Positions 10,874-20,735 of a DNA stretch of 64,000 bases are shown here, piece by piece. Numbering within the stretch: position 1 is the stretch's first letter; each line of letters opens with the position of its first letter. A program made the translations under genes and the position numbers. The notes beneath the pieces are model-generated. The model had not been told where the DNA came from and did no database searches. It saw only the letters and a list, made by a program, of their open reading frames with translations. The stretch comes from Demequina lignilytica (lineage in GTDB: Bacteria; Actinomycetota; Actinomycetes; Actinomycetales; Demequinaceae), in the NCBI RefSeq assembly GCF_030418305.1, contig NZ_JAUHPX010000003.1, forward strand, positions 124,001-188,000, written 5' to 3'.

Positions 10874-11521
10874 ATGACCGAGCAGCAGGCGACCCTCGCC
10901 GATGACCCGCTCCACGGGTCATCGGCGGTGCGCGAGTTCCTCGGTGACACCTATCCCCGGGTGCTCGCCTTCGCCGAGCTGCTCGCGGAGCAGGGTCCGG
11001 AGAAGGGGCTCATCGGACCCCGGGAGCCGGCGCGGCTCTGGGAACGGCACATCCTCAACTCCGCCGCGGTGATGCCCTTCCTGCCCGATGGGGTGGTCGC
11101 CGACGTGGGTTCCGGTGCGGGCTTGCCGGGCATGGTCCTGGCTGCGATGGACCCCTCGCGGGACTACGTCCTCATCGAACCCATGGAACGTCGGGTGCAG
11201 TGGTTGTTCGAGTCCTCGCGGCACTGCGGGATCGACAACGTGCGCATCCTGCGGGGCAGGGCGGAGGAGGTCGCGGAGTCGGTCGAGGCCGACGCCATCA
11301 CCGCGCGTGCGGTGGCGGCCGTCGACAAGCTGGTGAAGTGGTGCAGCCCGCTGCTGTCGCCCACGGGTTCGATGGTGCTCCTCAAGGGTCGCAGCGCCCA
11401 GGACGAGATCGACCGTGCGAAGTACACGCTGCGCAAGCATCGGCTCGTGGGGGAGGTCCACGAGGCGGGAACCATCGAGGGCGTGGAGCCGACCACCGTC
11501 GTGACCCTCACACGCGTCTGA
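10874..11521 (+). CDS. rsmG: 16S rRNA (guanine527-N7)-methyltransferase RsmG
   Basis: 215 residues. SAM-binding motif VADVGSGAGLPGMVLA near 75-90 and LKGRSAQDEI near 168. Methylates G527 of 16S rRNA. Start ATG 10874 follows the parS palindrome directly, so the site overlaps the translation initiation region; the longer ORF would read through parS. Confidence 0.95.
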   Translation: MTEQQATLADDPLHGSSAVREFLGDTYPRVLAFAELLAEQGPEKGLIGPREPARLWERHILNSAAVMPFLPDGVVADVGSGAGLPGMVLAAMDPSRDYVLIEPMERRVQWLFESSRHCGIDNVRILRGRAEEVAESVEADAITARAVAAVDKLVKWCSPLLSPTGSMVLLKGRSAQDEIDRAKYTLRKHRLVGEVHEAGTIEGVEPTTVVTLTRV

Positions 11522-11680
11522 GCTTCTCCCCAACGCTCTCCACAGCGCTCCGTGCGTGAAATCGCGCCGGAGGTCGACGTTGTCCACAGGAGCGCGGTGT
11601 CCGGATGGCCCACGCCGATGCGGGCTGAGGTAGAGTCGTGGACCTGCGTGGGCGCCTCCGGACGCGGTGGCGCGCGGGCC

Positions 11681-11694
11681 GTTTCACGTGAAAC
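11681..11694. promoter_or_regulatory. parS: parS site 2 (rsmG-parA gap)
   Basis: A second perfect GTTTCACGTGAAAC, 47 bases upstream of the parA GTG in the 219-bp rsmG-parA gap. Confidence 0.95.
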
Positions 11695-11740
11695 AACGCG
11701 ATGCCCCCGAGGGCGCGCGTTCGACTGGGAAGGGACGTGA

Positions 11741-12730
11741 GTGGAACTCCACGAACAAGATTCGAGTCAGGGGCAGACACCGCTCGATGCACCCGGATAC
11801 GGTGTTTCACGTGAAACAGGAGACGCTTTCGCCAACCTCGAGCTCGAGGGCAGCCCGCTGGCCGCGCAGATGATCGCGACGGAGCGCCAGCGCCAGGAGC
11901 TGGAGGCGAGCCCCTTCCCCCGTCCCCGTCAGACCCGGGTCTTCGCCGTGTCCAACCAGAAGGGCGGCGTGGGCAAGACCACCACGTCCGTCAACGTCGC
12001 CGCCGCCCTGGCGAAGCGCGGCGCGAACGTGCTCGTCATCGACACCGACCCCCAGGGCAATGCGTCGACCGCGCTCGGGGTCGAGCACCGTTCGGGCACG
12101 CCGTCGATCTATGACGTGCTGCTCGACGAGGTGCCGCTGCACTCCGTCGCGCAGAAGTGTCCTGACCTCGACTCACTGTGGTGCGTCCCCGCCACCATCG
12201 ACCTGGCCGGCGCGGACATCGAGCTCGTCTCGGTGGTCCGACGTGAGTTCCGTCTCCATGACGCCCTCAGGGAGCTGCTCGATGGCCCCGGCAAGGGCCT
12301 CGACTACATCTTCATCGACTGCCCGCCCAGCCTCGGTCTCCTGACGCTGAACGCCATGGTGGTCGCCACCGAGGTGCTCATCCCGATCCAGTGCGAGTAC
12401 TACGCGCTGGAGGGGCTGACGCAGCTCATGAAGACCGTCGAGATGGTCAAGAAGCACCTCAATCCGGTTCTGGACGTGTCGACGATCGTGCTGACCATGT
12501 ACGACGGCCGCACGAACCTGGCTCGCGAGGTCGCCGACGAGGTCCGGAGCCACTTCCCGACGCAGACCCTGGAGCAGACCGTGCCCCGATCCGTGAGGGT
12601 CTCGGAGGCACCCGGGTTCGGTCAGACCGTCATCACCCACGATCCCCACTCGTCAGGCGCCGTCGCCTACATGGCGATCGCACGAGACATCGCGGTGCGC
12701 GGCGCCGCGGGAGCGGAGAGCACCCAGTGA
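11741..12730 (+). CDS. parA: Chromosome partitioning ATPase ParA (Soj)
   Basis: 329 residues. Deviant Walker A KGGVGKTT at residues 74-81 and the [10 protein letters not shown] motif identify ParA/Soj. Before the ATPase core is a 65-residue extension; residues 22-26 (VSRET) are encoded by a perfect parS site (11804-11817). Start GTG 11741 after GGGAAGGGA. ParA drives segregation of ParB-parS complexes. The stop overlaps the parB GTG. The N-terminal extension is poorly conserved in general, so a later start cannot be excluded, but no better ribosome binding site was seen. Confidence 0.96.
   Translation: MELHEQDSSQGQTPLDAPGYGVSRETGDAFANLELEGSPLAAQMIATERQRQELEASPFPRPRQTRVFAVSNQKGGVGKTTTSVNVAAALAKRGANVLVIDTDPQGNASTALGVEHRSGTPSIYDVLLDEVPLHSVAQKCPDLDSLWCVPATIDLAGADIELVSVVRREFRLHDALRELLDGPGKGLDYIFIDCPPSLGLLTLNAMVVATEVLIPIQCEYYALEGLTQLMKTVEMVKKHLNPVLDVSTIVLTMYDGRTNLAREVADEVRSHFPTQTLEQTVPRSVRVSEAPGFGQTVITHDPHSSGAVAYMAIARDIAVRGAAGAESTQ
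11804..11817. promoter_or_regulatory. parS: parS site 3, inside parA coding sequence
   Basis: The third perfect GTTTCACGTGAAAC (TGTTTCACGTGAAACA with flanking bases, 11803-11818). It lies in frame within the parA N-terminal extension. Confidence 0.93.
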
Positions 12731-13713
12731 GCAAGCCCAAGCGCGGCCTCGGACGTGGCCTCGGTGCCCTGATCCCCACAGAGCCGAGCGAGGGTGCCGC
12801 CGAGCGTCCTCACGACATGTTCTTCTCCGACACCACCACGCAGGCGCTGCCCACCATCACGGAGATCAGCGAGGACGGCGAGCTGGTCCCCGTTCCTGGC
12901 GCCCGCTTCGCGCACATCGATCCGCACGCGGTGGTGCCGAACCCCCGCCAGCCGCGCACGGTGTTCGACGAGGACGCCCTGGCCGAGCTGGTCGGATCGA
13001 TCAAGGAGATCGGCGTCCTCCAGCCGATCGTGGTCCGACCGAACCCCGCGGGGGAGGGCTACGAGCTCATCATGGGCGAGCGTCGCCTGCGCGCGTCCAA
13101 GGAGGCCGGCCTCGCCGAGATCCCCGCGATCGTGCGCGACACGGAAGACACGGACCTGCTGCGCGACGCGCTGGTCGAGAATCTCCACCGCAGCCAGCTC
13201 AACCCGCTCGAGGAGGCCGCCGCCTACCAGCAGCTGCTCGACGACTTCGGGATCACCCACGAGGAGCTGGCGACCCGGATCTCCCGCTCGCGCCCCCAGA
13301 TCTCGAACACGCTCCGTCTTCTCCGCCTTCCGGCACCCGTCCAGCGTCGCGTCGCGGCGGGGGTCCTCAGCGCCGGCCACGCGCGTGCGCTGCTCGGTCT
13401 GGATTCGCCGGAGGCCATGGAGCATCTCGCCACCAGGATCGTCGCCGAGGGCCTGTCGGTGCGCGCGACGGAGGAGGCGGTCGCGCTCGGCGTGGACGCC
13501 CCGAAGCAGCGTCGGGCGGCGGTCCGCCAGGGGGGCAGGACGGAGGCGCTCGACCAGCTCGGGACCCGCCTGGGCGACCGCTTCGACACACGGGTCAAGG
13601 TGCGGCTCGGGCGCTCGAAGGGATCGCTGACCATCGAGTTCGGCTCGGTCGAGGACCTCAACCGCATCGTGTCGATGATCGATCCCGCCGACCCGGGCGT
13701 CCTCAAGGGCTAG
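12727..13713 (+). CDS. parB: Chromosome partitioning protein ParB (Spo0J)
   Basis: 328 residues, starting with [17 protein letters not shown], the conserved ParA-activating N-terminus. CTPase/ParB-N domain contains [42 protein letters not shown] and [14 protein letters not shown] (boxes I-III); helix-turn-helix near [23 protein letters not shown]. Binds parS and spreads as a CTP-dependent clamp. Start GTG overlaps the parA TGA. Confidence 0.97.
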   Translation: MSKPKRGLGRGLGALIPTEPSEGAAERPHDMFFSDTTTQALPTITEISEDGELVPVPGARFAHIDPHAVVPNPRQPRTVFDEDALAELVGSIKEIGVLQPIVVRPNPAGEGYELIMGERRLRASKEAGLAEIPAIVRDTEDTDLLRDALVENLHRSQLNPLEEAAAYQQLLDDFGITHEELATRISRSRPQISNTLRLLRLPAPVQRRVAAGVLSAGHARALLGLDSPEAMEHLATRIVAEGLSVRATEEAVALGVDAPKQRRAAVRQGGRTEALDQLGTRLGDRFDTRVKVRLGRSKGSLTIEFGSVEDLNRIVSMIDPADPGVLKG

Positions 13714-13752
13714 CGGGCAGCGACCTTAACCATCATCTACCAGGGGTGATAG

Positions 13753-14703
13753 TCAGGTTGCAGTGACGGGACCCCTCGCGGCGGCGGTCTCCACCAGCTC
13801 CCGGTAGACGGTGGGCAGATCCAGGCCCGCCGCCTCGGCCGCCTGGGGCAGCAGCGACGTCTCGGTCATCCCCGGCGCGACGTTGATGTCGATGACCTGA
13901 GCGCGGCCCTCGGAGTCGAGGATCATGTCGACCCGCGACACGTCCCGCAGGTCCATGGTCCGATGCACCAGCAGGGCGGTCTCGGAGGCGATCCTGGACT
14001 GCTCGTCGGTGAGGCGGGCCGGCGCGAAGTACTCGCAGCGACCGGGGTTGTAGCGGGCGTCGTAGTCGTACTCGCCGTCGACCACCACCTCGACGCCGGG
14101 GAGCGCCCGCGCATCGTCCCCCGTCCCCAGCACGCTCATCGCGACCTCGATGCCCTCGACGGCCCGCTCGACCAGCGCCGTGTCGCCATAGGCGAAGCAG
14201 TGCACCATCGCGCGCGCCAGGTCCTCGCGCTTGTGCACGACGGAGATGCCCAGCGCCGAGCCGCCGCGCGCCGGCTTGACCACCACGGGGAGCTCGAAGC
14301 GGGCGACGATCAGGTCGAGCACGTGCTCGGCCCCCACCTCACGGAACAGGGACTGCGGAAGCGTGACGTAGTCGGGGGTGGAGATGCCGGAGCGCCCCAG
14401 CACCGCCTTCGCCACAGCCTTGTTCCAGGCGACACGTGCGGACTTCGAGGTGGTCCCCACGTAGGGGACGCCCACGAGCTCGAGCAGCGCCTGCAACGAC
14501 CCGTCCTCGCCGGATGCGCCGTGGAGCAGGGGCCACACCACGTCGACGCCGCCGAACCGAAGCGAGGGGATGAGCTCGGTGTCGACGTCCTGGAGCGAGA
14601 CCCGGTCGAGGGAGCCTCGCAGGGCATCGTGCACCCGGCGCCCCGAGCGGATGGAGACATCGCGCTCATGGGAGAGACCGCCGGCCAGGATCATCGCGTG
14701 CAT
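13753..14703 (-). CDS. D-alanine--D-alanine ligase family protein
   Basis: 316 residues, ATP-grasp fold. LLHGASGEDGSLQALLELVGVPYVG near 60-85, VVVKPARGGSALGISVV near 140-156, the omega-loop region DGEYDYDARYNPGRCEYFAPA and the metal-binding DINVAPGMTETSLLPQAA are the classic Ddl motifs. Makes the D-Ala-D-Ala dipeptide for peptidoglycan. It lacks the extra N-terminal insertion of larger Ddl enzymes, and its place beside parB rather than in a wall cluster suggests it may be a second ligase, so I do not assign ddlA. Start ATG 14703 after AAGGGG. Confidence 0.9.
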   Translation of the reverse strand: MHAMILAGGLSHERDVSIRSGRRVHDALRGSLDRVSLQDVDTELIPSLRFGGVDVVWPLLHGASGEDGSLQALLELVGVPYVGTTSKSARVAWNKAVAKAVLGRSGISTPDYVTLPQSLFREVGAEHVLDLIVARFELPVVVKPARGGSALGISVVHKREDLARAMVHCFAYGDTALVERAVEGIEVAMSVLGTGDDARALPGVEVVVDGEYDYDARYNPGRCEYFAPARLTDEQSRIASETALLVHRTMDLRDVSRVDMILDSEGRAQVIDINVAPGMTETSLLPQAAEAAGLDLPTVYRELVETAAARGPVTAT

Positions 14704-14727
14704 GGGTTCCCCTTCCGTGGGAGCGGG

Positions 14728-16038
14728 TCAGAAGATGTCGGGTGCGGGGAAGTCGACGGTGCCCTCACGGGCGCCTCCGGGGTTGCCGAAGATGCGGACC
14801 GTCTCGAGCTCGGAGTCGACCACGGTCGCGAGCCGGCGTACCCCTTCGCGGATCCTGTCGGGGGTGGGGAAGCAGTAGGACAGGCGCATGTGATCCGTGC
14901 CGGAGCCGTCGATGTAGAACGCGCTGCCGGCGACGTAGGCGACCCGCGCGGTCACGGCGCGCGGCAGCATCGACTTCGCGTCCAGGCCCTCGGGCAGCTT
15001 CACCCACACGTAGAACCCGCCGTCGGGAACGTTCCAGGACGCCTCGGGGATGTGCTCACCGAGCGAGGAGATCATGGCGTCCCGGCGCTCGCGGTACTGC
15101 ACCTGGAACTTCTTGATCTGGCCCTGCCAGTCGAAATGCTCCAGGTAGGTCGCGATCGCCATCTGCGAGGCGTTCGACGGCGACAGGATCGCGGCCTCGG
15201 ACGCGAGCACCAGCTTCTCGCGCACCGCGTGCGGCGCGACCGCCCAGCCCACCCGATAGCCCGGAGCGAAGGTCTTGGAGAATGACCCCAGGTAGATGAC
15301 GCCTTCGGGGCTCATCGACCGCATCGCGGGAAGGGGATCCCGGTCGAAGCCGAGCAGTCCGTAGGGGTTGTCCTCGAGCACGAGCACCCCGTAGGAGGCG
15401 CAGATCTCGAGGATCCGCGGGCGACGCTCGAGCGTCAGGGTCACGCCGCCGGGATTGTGGAAGTTCGGCACCGTGTACAGGAACTTCACCCGCTTGCCCG
15501 CGGCCTTCAAGCGCGCGAGCGTCTGCTCGAGCGCCTCGGGGATGAGCCCCTCCGCGTCCATGGGGACGTGGACCACGTCGGCCTCGTGAGCGCGGAACAC
15601 CCCGAGCGCGCCCACGTACGAGGGAGCCTCGGCGACGATGACGTCACCGGGGTCGATGAAGACGGTCGTCACCAGGTCGAGCGCCTGCTGCGAGCCCGTG
15701 GTGACCACCACATCGTCCGGGTGCGCCTGGATGCCCTCGAGCGCCATGACGTCGAGGATCTTCTCCCGCAACGACTCGTCGCCCTGACCGGAGCCGTACT
15801 GGAGGGCCACCTCGCCCTGCTCGACGATGATCCTGCGGGTCATCTCGCCGAGCTCCTCGAGCGGGAGCCCCCCGATGAACGGCATGCCGCCTGCCAGCGA
15901 CACCACCTCGGGCCGGCTGGCGACGGCGAACAGCGCACGGATCTCCGAGGCGCGCATCTGGTGCGCGCGCTGGGCGTAGGACCCGTACCAGGGGTCCAGG
16001 CGCGTGCCCTCGCGGGGAGTCGGCGTCGGTTCCGTCAT
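14728..16038 (-). CDS. PLP-dependent aminotransferase, class I/II
   Basis: 436 residues. VSLAGGMPFIGGLPLEELGEMTR, GLREKI-type motif SLREKILDVMALEGI, NFHNPGGVTLTLERR, EDNPYGLL and the PLP-lysine motif GSFSKTFAPGYRVGW (about residue 265) place it in the fold-type I group related to LysN and the aminotransferase half of MocR proteins. Substrate is not predictable. There is no N-terminal winged helix, so this is a stand-alone enzyme. Lies between trxBA and the ligase on the same strand, with a terminator separating it from trxBA. Confidence 0.9.
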   Translation of the reverse strand: MTEPTPTPREGTRLDPWYGSYAQRAHQMRASEIRALFAVASRPEVVSLAGGMPFIGGLPLEELGEMTRRIIVEQGEVALQYGSGQGDESLREKILDVMALEGIQAHPDDVVVTTGSQQALDLVTTVFIDPGDVIVAEAPSYVGALGVFRAHEADVVHVPMDAEGLIPEALEQTLARLKAAGKRVKFLYTVPNFHNPGGVTLTLERRPRILEICASYGVLVLEDNPYGLLGFDRDPLPAMRSMSPEGVIYLGSFSKTFAPGYRVGWAVAPHAVREKLVLASEAAILSPSNASQMAIATYLEHFDWQGQIKKFQVQYRERRDAMISSLGEHIPEASWNVPDGGFYVWVKLPEGLDAKSMLPRAVTARVAYVAGSAFYIDGSGTDHMRLSYCFPTPDRIREGVRRLATVVDSELETVRIFGNPGGAREGTVDFPAPDIF

Positions 16039-16055
16039 GGCGCAAGTCTCGCATG

Positions 16056-16096
16056 ACGGAAGGGGTCCGGTCGCAAGGCGACCGGACCCCTTCCGT
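16056..16096 (-). terminator. Perfect 19-bp stem terminator
   Basis: ACGGAAGGGGTCCGGTCGC (16056-16074), loop AAG, then its perfect complement 16078-16096. It lies downstream of the minus-strand trxBA stop at 16130 and 18 bases ahead of the aminotransferase start. A GGACGATGCG motif follows at 16116. Confidence 0.85.
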
Positions 16097-16129
16097 GGCC
16101 GCGCGGTCCGCGGCGGGACGATGCGTCGG

Positions 16130-17449
16130 CTAGGACAGGACCTCGTCGAAGAGCTGGGTGAGGGCCGGCTTCGGACGCGCGCCCACGACGGACTTCACCA
16201 CCTCGCCGCCCTTGAAGAAGTTCATGGTCGGGATCGAGGTGACGCCGTAGGCCATCGCGAGCTGCGGGTTCTCGTCGGTGTCGACCTTCACGACCTTGAG
16301 GCGGCCCTGGTACTCCTCGGCCAGCTCGTCGAGGATCGGCGCGACCGCACGGCACGGGCCGCACCAGGTGGCCCAGAAGTCCACGACGACGGGCACGTCG
16401 GAGCCGAGCACCTCGTTCTGGAAGGTGTCGACGGTGGCGGCGACGGGGGTCGAGGGCAGCTCCGCGGCGGCAGCCGGGGCGGGGGCGGACTCCTCGACGA
16501 CCTCGGCCGGGGCCGCGTCCGCGAGACCGTCCAGGTAGTGCTGGGCGTCGAGGGCGGCGGCGCAGCCCGAGCCCGCGGCGGTGATGGCCTGGCGGTAGCG
16601 GGAGTCGACCAGGTCGCCGCACGCGAACACGCCGTCGACGTTGGTCGCGGTGGTCCGACCGATGACCTGGACGTAGTTCGCGTCGTCGGTGTCGATGACG
16701 CCCTTGACCAGCTCCGAGCGGGGCTCGTGACCGATCGCGACGAACAGACCCGTCGCGGCCAGCACCGACTCCTCGCCCGTGACGCGGTTGCGGACCTGGA
16801 CGCCGGACAGCTTGACGTCGCCGTCCAGGCCGATGACCTCGGAGTTCCACACGAACTCGATCTTCGGGTCGGCCTTGGCACGGTCGGCCATGATCTTCGA
16901 CGCCCGCAGCTCGTCACGACGGTGCACCAGGTACACCTTGGACGCGAACCGCGTCAGGAACGTGGCCTCCTCCACGGCGGAGTCCCCGCCGCCGACCACC
17001 ACGACCGTCTGGTCACGGAAGAAGAACCCGTCGCAGGTGGCGCACCAGGACACGCCCTTGCCCGACAGGCGCTTCTCGTCCTCCAGGCCCAGCTCCCGGT
17101 ACGCCGACCCGGTGGCGAGGATGACCGCCTTCGCGGTGAACTCCTTGCCCATCCCCGTGGTGACCTTCTTCACGGGCCCCGTCAGGTCCAGCGCCGTCAC
17201 GTCGTCGAACAGCACCTCGGCGCCGAAGCGCTCGGCCTGGGCCTGCAGGGTCTCCATCAGCTCCGGACCCTGGATGCCCTCCACGAATCCGGGGAAGTTC
17301 TCCACCTCGGTGGTGTTCATCAGCGCACCACCGGCGGTGATCGAGCCCGCCACCACGAGCGGGGCGAACCCCGCACGCGCGGCATAGATGGCAGCCGTGT
17401 ACCCGGCAGGACCGGATCCGACGATGATGAGGTTGCGGGTGTCGCTCAC
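16130..17449 (-). CDS. trxBA: Fused thioredoxin reductase-thioredoxin (TrxB-TrxA)
   Basis: 439 residues. Residues 1-305: thioredoxin reductase with FAD motif [17 protein letters not shown], redox motif CATC, NADPH motif [10 protein letters not shown] and the [11 protein letters not shown] motif. An Ala/Glu/Pro linker (about 310-335) connects to a complete thioredoxin with WCGPC and the cis-Pro motif IPTM. Start GTG 17449 after AAGGAAC. The fusion is one continuous frame. Normally trxB and trxA are neighbouring genes in actinobacteria; a similar natural fusion is known in Mycobacterium leprae. It gives NADPH-linked reducing power for ribonucleotide reductase and other targets. Confidence 0.96.
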   Translation of the reverse strand: MSDTRNLIIVGSGPAGYTAAIYAARAGFAPLVVAGSITAGGALMNTTEVENFPGFVEGIQGPELMETLQAQAERFGAEVLFDDVTALDLTGPVKKVTTGMGKEFTAKAVILATGSAYRELGLEDEKRLSGKGVSWCATCDGFFFRDQTVVVVGGGDSAVEEATFLTRFASKVYLVHRRDELRASKIMADRAKADPKIEFVWNSEVIGLDGDVKLSGVQVRNRVTGEESVLAATGLFVAIGHEPRSELVKGVIDTDDANYVQVIGRTTATNVDGVFACGDLVDSRYRQAITAAGSGCAAALDAQHYLDGLADAAPAEVVEESAPAPAAAAELPSTPVAATVDTFQNEVLGSDVPVVVDFWATWCGPCRAVAPILDELAEEYQGRLKVVKVDTDENPQLAMAYGVTSIPTMNFFKGGEVVKSVVGARPKPALTQLFDEVLS

Positions 17450-17579
17450 GTTCGTTCCTTGCGATTGGCTTGTGCGCACCTGTCCGCTCGAGCGCGGACG
17501 GGCTGACGTATGAACAGATGGTACGGGGCGTGTGTTCCCGCGGGAGAACCGGCCCTGTCAGGTGGGGATTCGTGCTCGG

Positions 17580-18986
17580 TCACCCGGCGGATGGGCTGGG
17601 GCTCGGGGATGCGGTGCCGACATCCCCGGCGGGGGTGAACGTCGGGTCGATCTCGATGCGGATGCTCGGGTCGAGCGGGGAGTCGAGCAGCGACCAGGCC
17701 ACCATCACGGCTGCGACGACTCCGATCACGGCGAGCAGCATCACGATCTTGGAGCCGTCCAGGGGGCCACCTGAGTTCGCCCGCTCCTGGGCACGCTCGA
17801 GGCTCCGCGCGAGCGACCGGGACTGGGGCCAGCGCGTGGAGAGGCGCTCGAGCACGAGCTCCCACGTCGACTGGTCGCGCGTGACGTTCTGCGCCGCGAC
17901 CATGATCTCGAGGGTGTCGAAGCCGGCCTCGTACTTGTCCGCCGCCCCGTCCGGTTGGACGTGGGCGCCGGGCGGCAGAGCGTCCTCCACCGGAGGCTCG
18001 GGCGCGACCTCCGGCTGCTCGCCGGTCTCGACGCGGTGCTCCTCGATCTGGCGCACCGTCTCCTGAAGCTCGGGGGAGGCGTGCTCGACCGCGACGGCGG
18101 CGACGGCGGCGGCCTCGGCGGCCGGCAGGGTGTCCTCGTCGAGCATCTCGCGGGTGGCGGCGAGCCGCTCCTGCCGTGCCGCCTCGGCGGCCGTGGCCGC
18201 ACGCTCCTCGGACTCGAGCCGCTCGCGCTCCTTCTCGGGCGTCAGGTCGAGCACGGGCCACACGGAGCTGAAGCCGACCAGGGCACGCGAGTCGAAGGGC
18301 GACAGCGAGACGATCACCTGGTCCAGCGACCGCGGTCCGTCGCCCGCGAGGATCTGCGCCGCGAGCCGACGCGGCCGCGCGGCGAGCGCGTCGGGCAGGT
18401 CCGCCTCCGTCGCGGTGGCGACGTCGACCCCGGTGAGCGCGCGGATGAGGATCTCGCCGAGGACGCGCGCGTCGCCATGCTCGCTCGGGTCGGTGGGCAG
18501 GCCCGCGCGGGCCGCTGCGGCGGCCTCGATGCCCACGCCGGCGACGACGACGCGGCCGCGCTCGGTGACCGTGATGCAGCGCGGCCTCAGGATCCCGTGG
18601 TGCAGATCCTCCGCGCGGGCGGCGGCGAGGGCGCGGGCGGCGCCGCCGACGACGGCGACGGCGCGGCGGGGATCCAGCACCCGCTCCGCGAGCACGGTGT
18701 CGAGCCGCGAGCCCGGCACGTGCTCCGAGGCGATGTACGTCACCGAGGCACCGTCGAGCTCCTCCGCGCCGGTCGCGACCACGCGGGCCAGGCGCGGGTC
18801 CCGCAGGCGCGACGCGCGGGTCGCGACGTTGCGGACCGCCGCCGCCTCGGGGGAGTCGATCAGGTCGACGACCGTCGCGCGGTCGAGCCGCTCGTCATGC
18901 GCCAGGAACCTCTGGATACCAGGAATGTCGTGATCGAGCTCCTCCCGGAGCACGAAGCGTGCCCCGAGGACCTTCCCTACCAGCAC
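17580..18986 (-). CDS. MurJ-linked pseudokinase with C-terminal TM segment
   Basis: 468 residues. The N-terminal 250 residues have a protein-kinase-like pattern (GARFVLREELDH..., ASRLRDPRLARVVATG, AARALAAARAEDLHHGILRPRCITVTERGRVVVAGVG), but the HRD and DFG catalytic motifs read HGI and AGVG, so it should be inactive. An Ala/Glu-rich linker follows, then one TM helix (KIVMLLAVIGVVAAVMVAWSLL) and a short Ser/Pro-rich outer tail. In mycobacteria the MurJ homologue MviN carries such a pseudokinase domain, which recruits FhaA; here it is a separate gene 33 bases downstream of murJ. Probable regulator of lipid II export (inference). Confidence 0.85.
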   Translation of the reverse strand: MLVGKVLGARFVLREELDHDIPGIQRFLAHDERLDRATVVDLIDSPEAAAVRNVATRASRLRDPRLARVVATGAEELDGASVTYIASEHVPGSRLDTVLAERVLDPRRAVAVVGGAARALAAARAEDLHHGILRPRCITVTERGRVVVAGVGIEAAAAARAGLPTDPSEHGDARVLGEILIRALTGVDVATATEADLPDALAARPRRLAAQILAGDGPRSLDQVIVSLSPFDSRALVGFSSVWPVLDLTPEKERERLESEERAATAAEAARQERLAATREMLDEDTLPAAEAAAVAAVAVEHASPELQETVRQIEEHRVETGEQPEVAPEPPVEDALPPGAHVQPDGAADKYEAGFDTLEIMVAAQNVTRDQSTWELVLERLSTRWPQSRSLARSLERAQERANSGGPLDGSKIVMLLAVIGVVAAVMVAWSLLDSPLDPSIRIEIDPTFTPAGDVGTASPSPSPSAG

Positions 18987-19019
18987 CTGACCTGCACCCC
19001 CGGATCCTGACGACTGCGC

Positions 19020-20735
19020 CTATCGTATCCGGCGCCTCAGACGTCGGGTGAGCGGGGCGACCAACTGCGCGGCGTCCGGCACGCGCAGCAGCCGCAGCAG
19101 CGCCAGGTAGACGAGCCCCATGATCGGCACGATCACCACGAGCGCGCCGAACGCGATCAGCAGGCTCCGGCCGATGTCCAGGGGGTCGGGGGCGGGGATG
19201 AACCGGAGCAGGGACCAGCCCAGCCAGCCCGTCAGGCCCGCCGCCACCAGCGAGCGCGCCGCCATCCACAGGTAGGTCGGCATGTCCAGGCCGCCGAGCC
19301 TGACCCGCACGCCGTTGGCCCGCAGCGCCACCCCGATGACGTTCGACAGGCTCAGCGCGACCGCGACGCCCGCGGTCCACCAGCGGTTCGGGAGCGTGTT
19401 GTGGACCAGGAAGATGCCGCCGAGCCACGCGATGGTCACCGGGATCTGGATCAGGAACACCGCCCGCCCGTCCTCGAGCGCGAAGAACACCCGCTTGAAG
19501 ACGAGCAGGAGCCCGAGGGGGACCGCCCCGAGGGCGAGGCCCATGAGGACCTGGGCGACGGCCCAGACCTCGTCCGCGCTCTGCACCGGCAACGCGATCC
19601 TCACGATCGCGGGGGCGAGCCCGATCAGCACGGCCGTCGACCACAGCGAGAAGACCGTGACGATGCGCATGCCGCGCACCGTGGTCTGGCGCAGCGCGAC
19701 GGTGTCGCCGGCGGCCGCGTGCCTGGCCATGGGCGTCGCGAGCGCGGTGACCAGCGAGACCACTACCAGGGAGTGCGGCAGGAGGTAGAGCATCATCGCG
19801 TTGAAGTAGGCGGCGTTGCCCGCGATCGAGGATCCCGGGTCCTCGAGAGGCGCGGCGCCGGCGACGCGCGTCGCGTAGAGCACGCCGACCTGGTCGAGGA
19901 GCACGGCGCCAAGCGCCCAACCGGCGACCGAGGTGACCCCGCGGAGCTCTCCCTTGGGCCCGCCCCAGACGGGCGTCCAGCGGTAGCCGCCGCGCCTGAG
20001 GGGCCAGATCAGGATCAGCGCCTGCGCGGCGATGCCGAGGGTCGCCGTGCCGGCGAGCAGCGCGATGCGCGCCGGATCCCAGCCGGTGTCGGGGAGCTCG
20101 CCGATCGACAGGTCAGGGTCCACCGCGAGCCGGCCGTACCAGGCGAGATACGCCACCAGGCCCGCGATCGAGACGACGTTGTTGAGGACGGGAGCCCACA
20201 TGTAGGGGCCGAACTGCTCGCGGGCGTTCAGGACCTGGCCGAGGATCGTGTAGAGGCTGTAGAAGAACAGCTGCGGGATGCACCAGAAGGCGAAGGCGAC
20301 GGCGAGCTCGCGCTGCTCGGCTCCCCACCCATGGGTGTACATCAGCACGAGCACGGGCGCGGCCAGCGTCAGCAGCACCGTCAGCCCGAGCGAGCCGAAC
20401 ACGCCGAGCGTGACGATCCGGTCGACGGTGCGCTTGCCGTCCGGGCGGCGGAACGCGCGCACGATCTGCGGCACGAGCACCGCGTTGAGCACGCCCGCCG
20501 CGACCACCGCGTACAGCGCGTTGGGGATCTTGTTCGCGACGTCGTACGCGTCGGCCGCCATCCCGGTGACGCCGATCGCGGCGGCGAGCATCGCGTTGCG
20601 GACGAACCCGAGGACCCGGGACACCATGGTCCCCGACGCCATGATCGCCGTGTTCCTCCCGAGCGACCGTCGCCGCGGCTGCGGCGGCTCCTCGTCGCCC
20701 GGGGGGACGGGCTCGTTCTCGCTCATGTCACGCAT
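19020..20735 (-). CDS. murJ: Lipid II flippase MurJ (MviN family)
   Basis: 571 residues with about 14 hydrophobic segments and the MATE-like MurJ pattern (NTAIMASGTMVSRVLGFVRNAMLAAAIG at the N-terminus, NALYAVVAAGVLNAVLVPQIVRAFR, LGQVLNAREQFGPYMWAPVLNNV). Flips lipid II to the outer leaflet for peptidoglycan synthesis. The ATG at 20735 overlaps the end of the DUF6049 gene; an ATG at 20726 is an alternative. Followed by the pseudokinase. Several TM-linked positions retain Arg/Asp as expected of the family. Confidence 0.94.
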   Translation of the reverse strand: MRDMSENEPVPPGDEEPPQPRRRSLGRNTAIMASGTMVSRVLGFVRNAMLAAAIGVTGMAADAYDVANKIPNALYAVVAAGVLNAVLVPQIVRAFRRPDGKRTVDRIVTLGVFGSLGLTVLLTLAAPVLVLMYTHGWGAEQRELAVAFAFWCIPQLFFYSLYTILGQVLNAREQFGPYMWAPVLNNVVSIAGLVAYLAWYGRLAVDPDLSIGELPDTGWDPARIALLAGTATLGIAAQALILIWPLRRGGYRWTPVWGGPKGELRGVTSVAGWALGAVLLDQVGVLYATRVAGAAPLEDPGSSIAGNAAYFNAMMLYLLPHSLVVVSLVTALATPMARHAAAGDTVALRQTTVRGMRIVTVFSLWSTAVLIGLAPAIVRIALPVQSADEVWAVAQVLMGLALGAVPLGLLLVFKRVFFALEDGRAVFLIQIPVTIAWLGGIFLVHNTLPNRWWTAGVAVALSLSNVIGVALRANGVRVRLGGLDMPTYLWMAARSLVAAGLTGWLGWSLLRFIPAPDPLDIGRSLLIAFGALVVIVPIMGLVYLALLRLLRVPDAAQLVAPLTRRLRRRIR

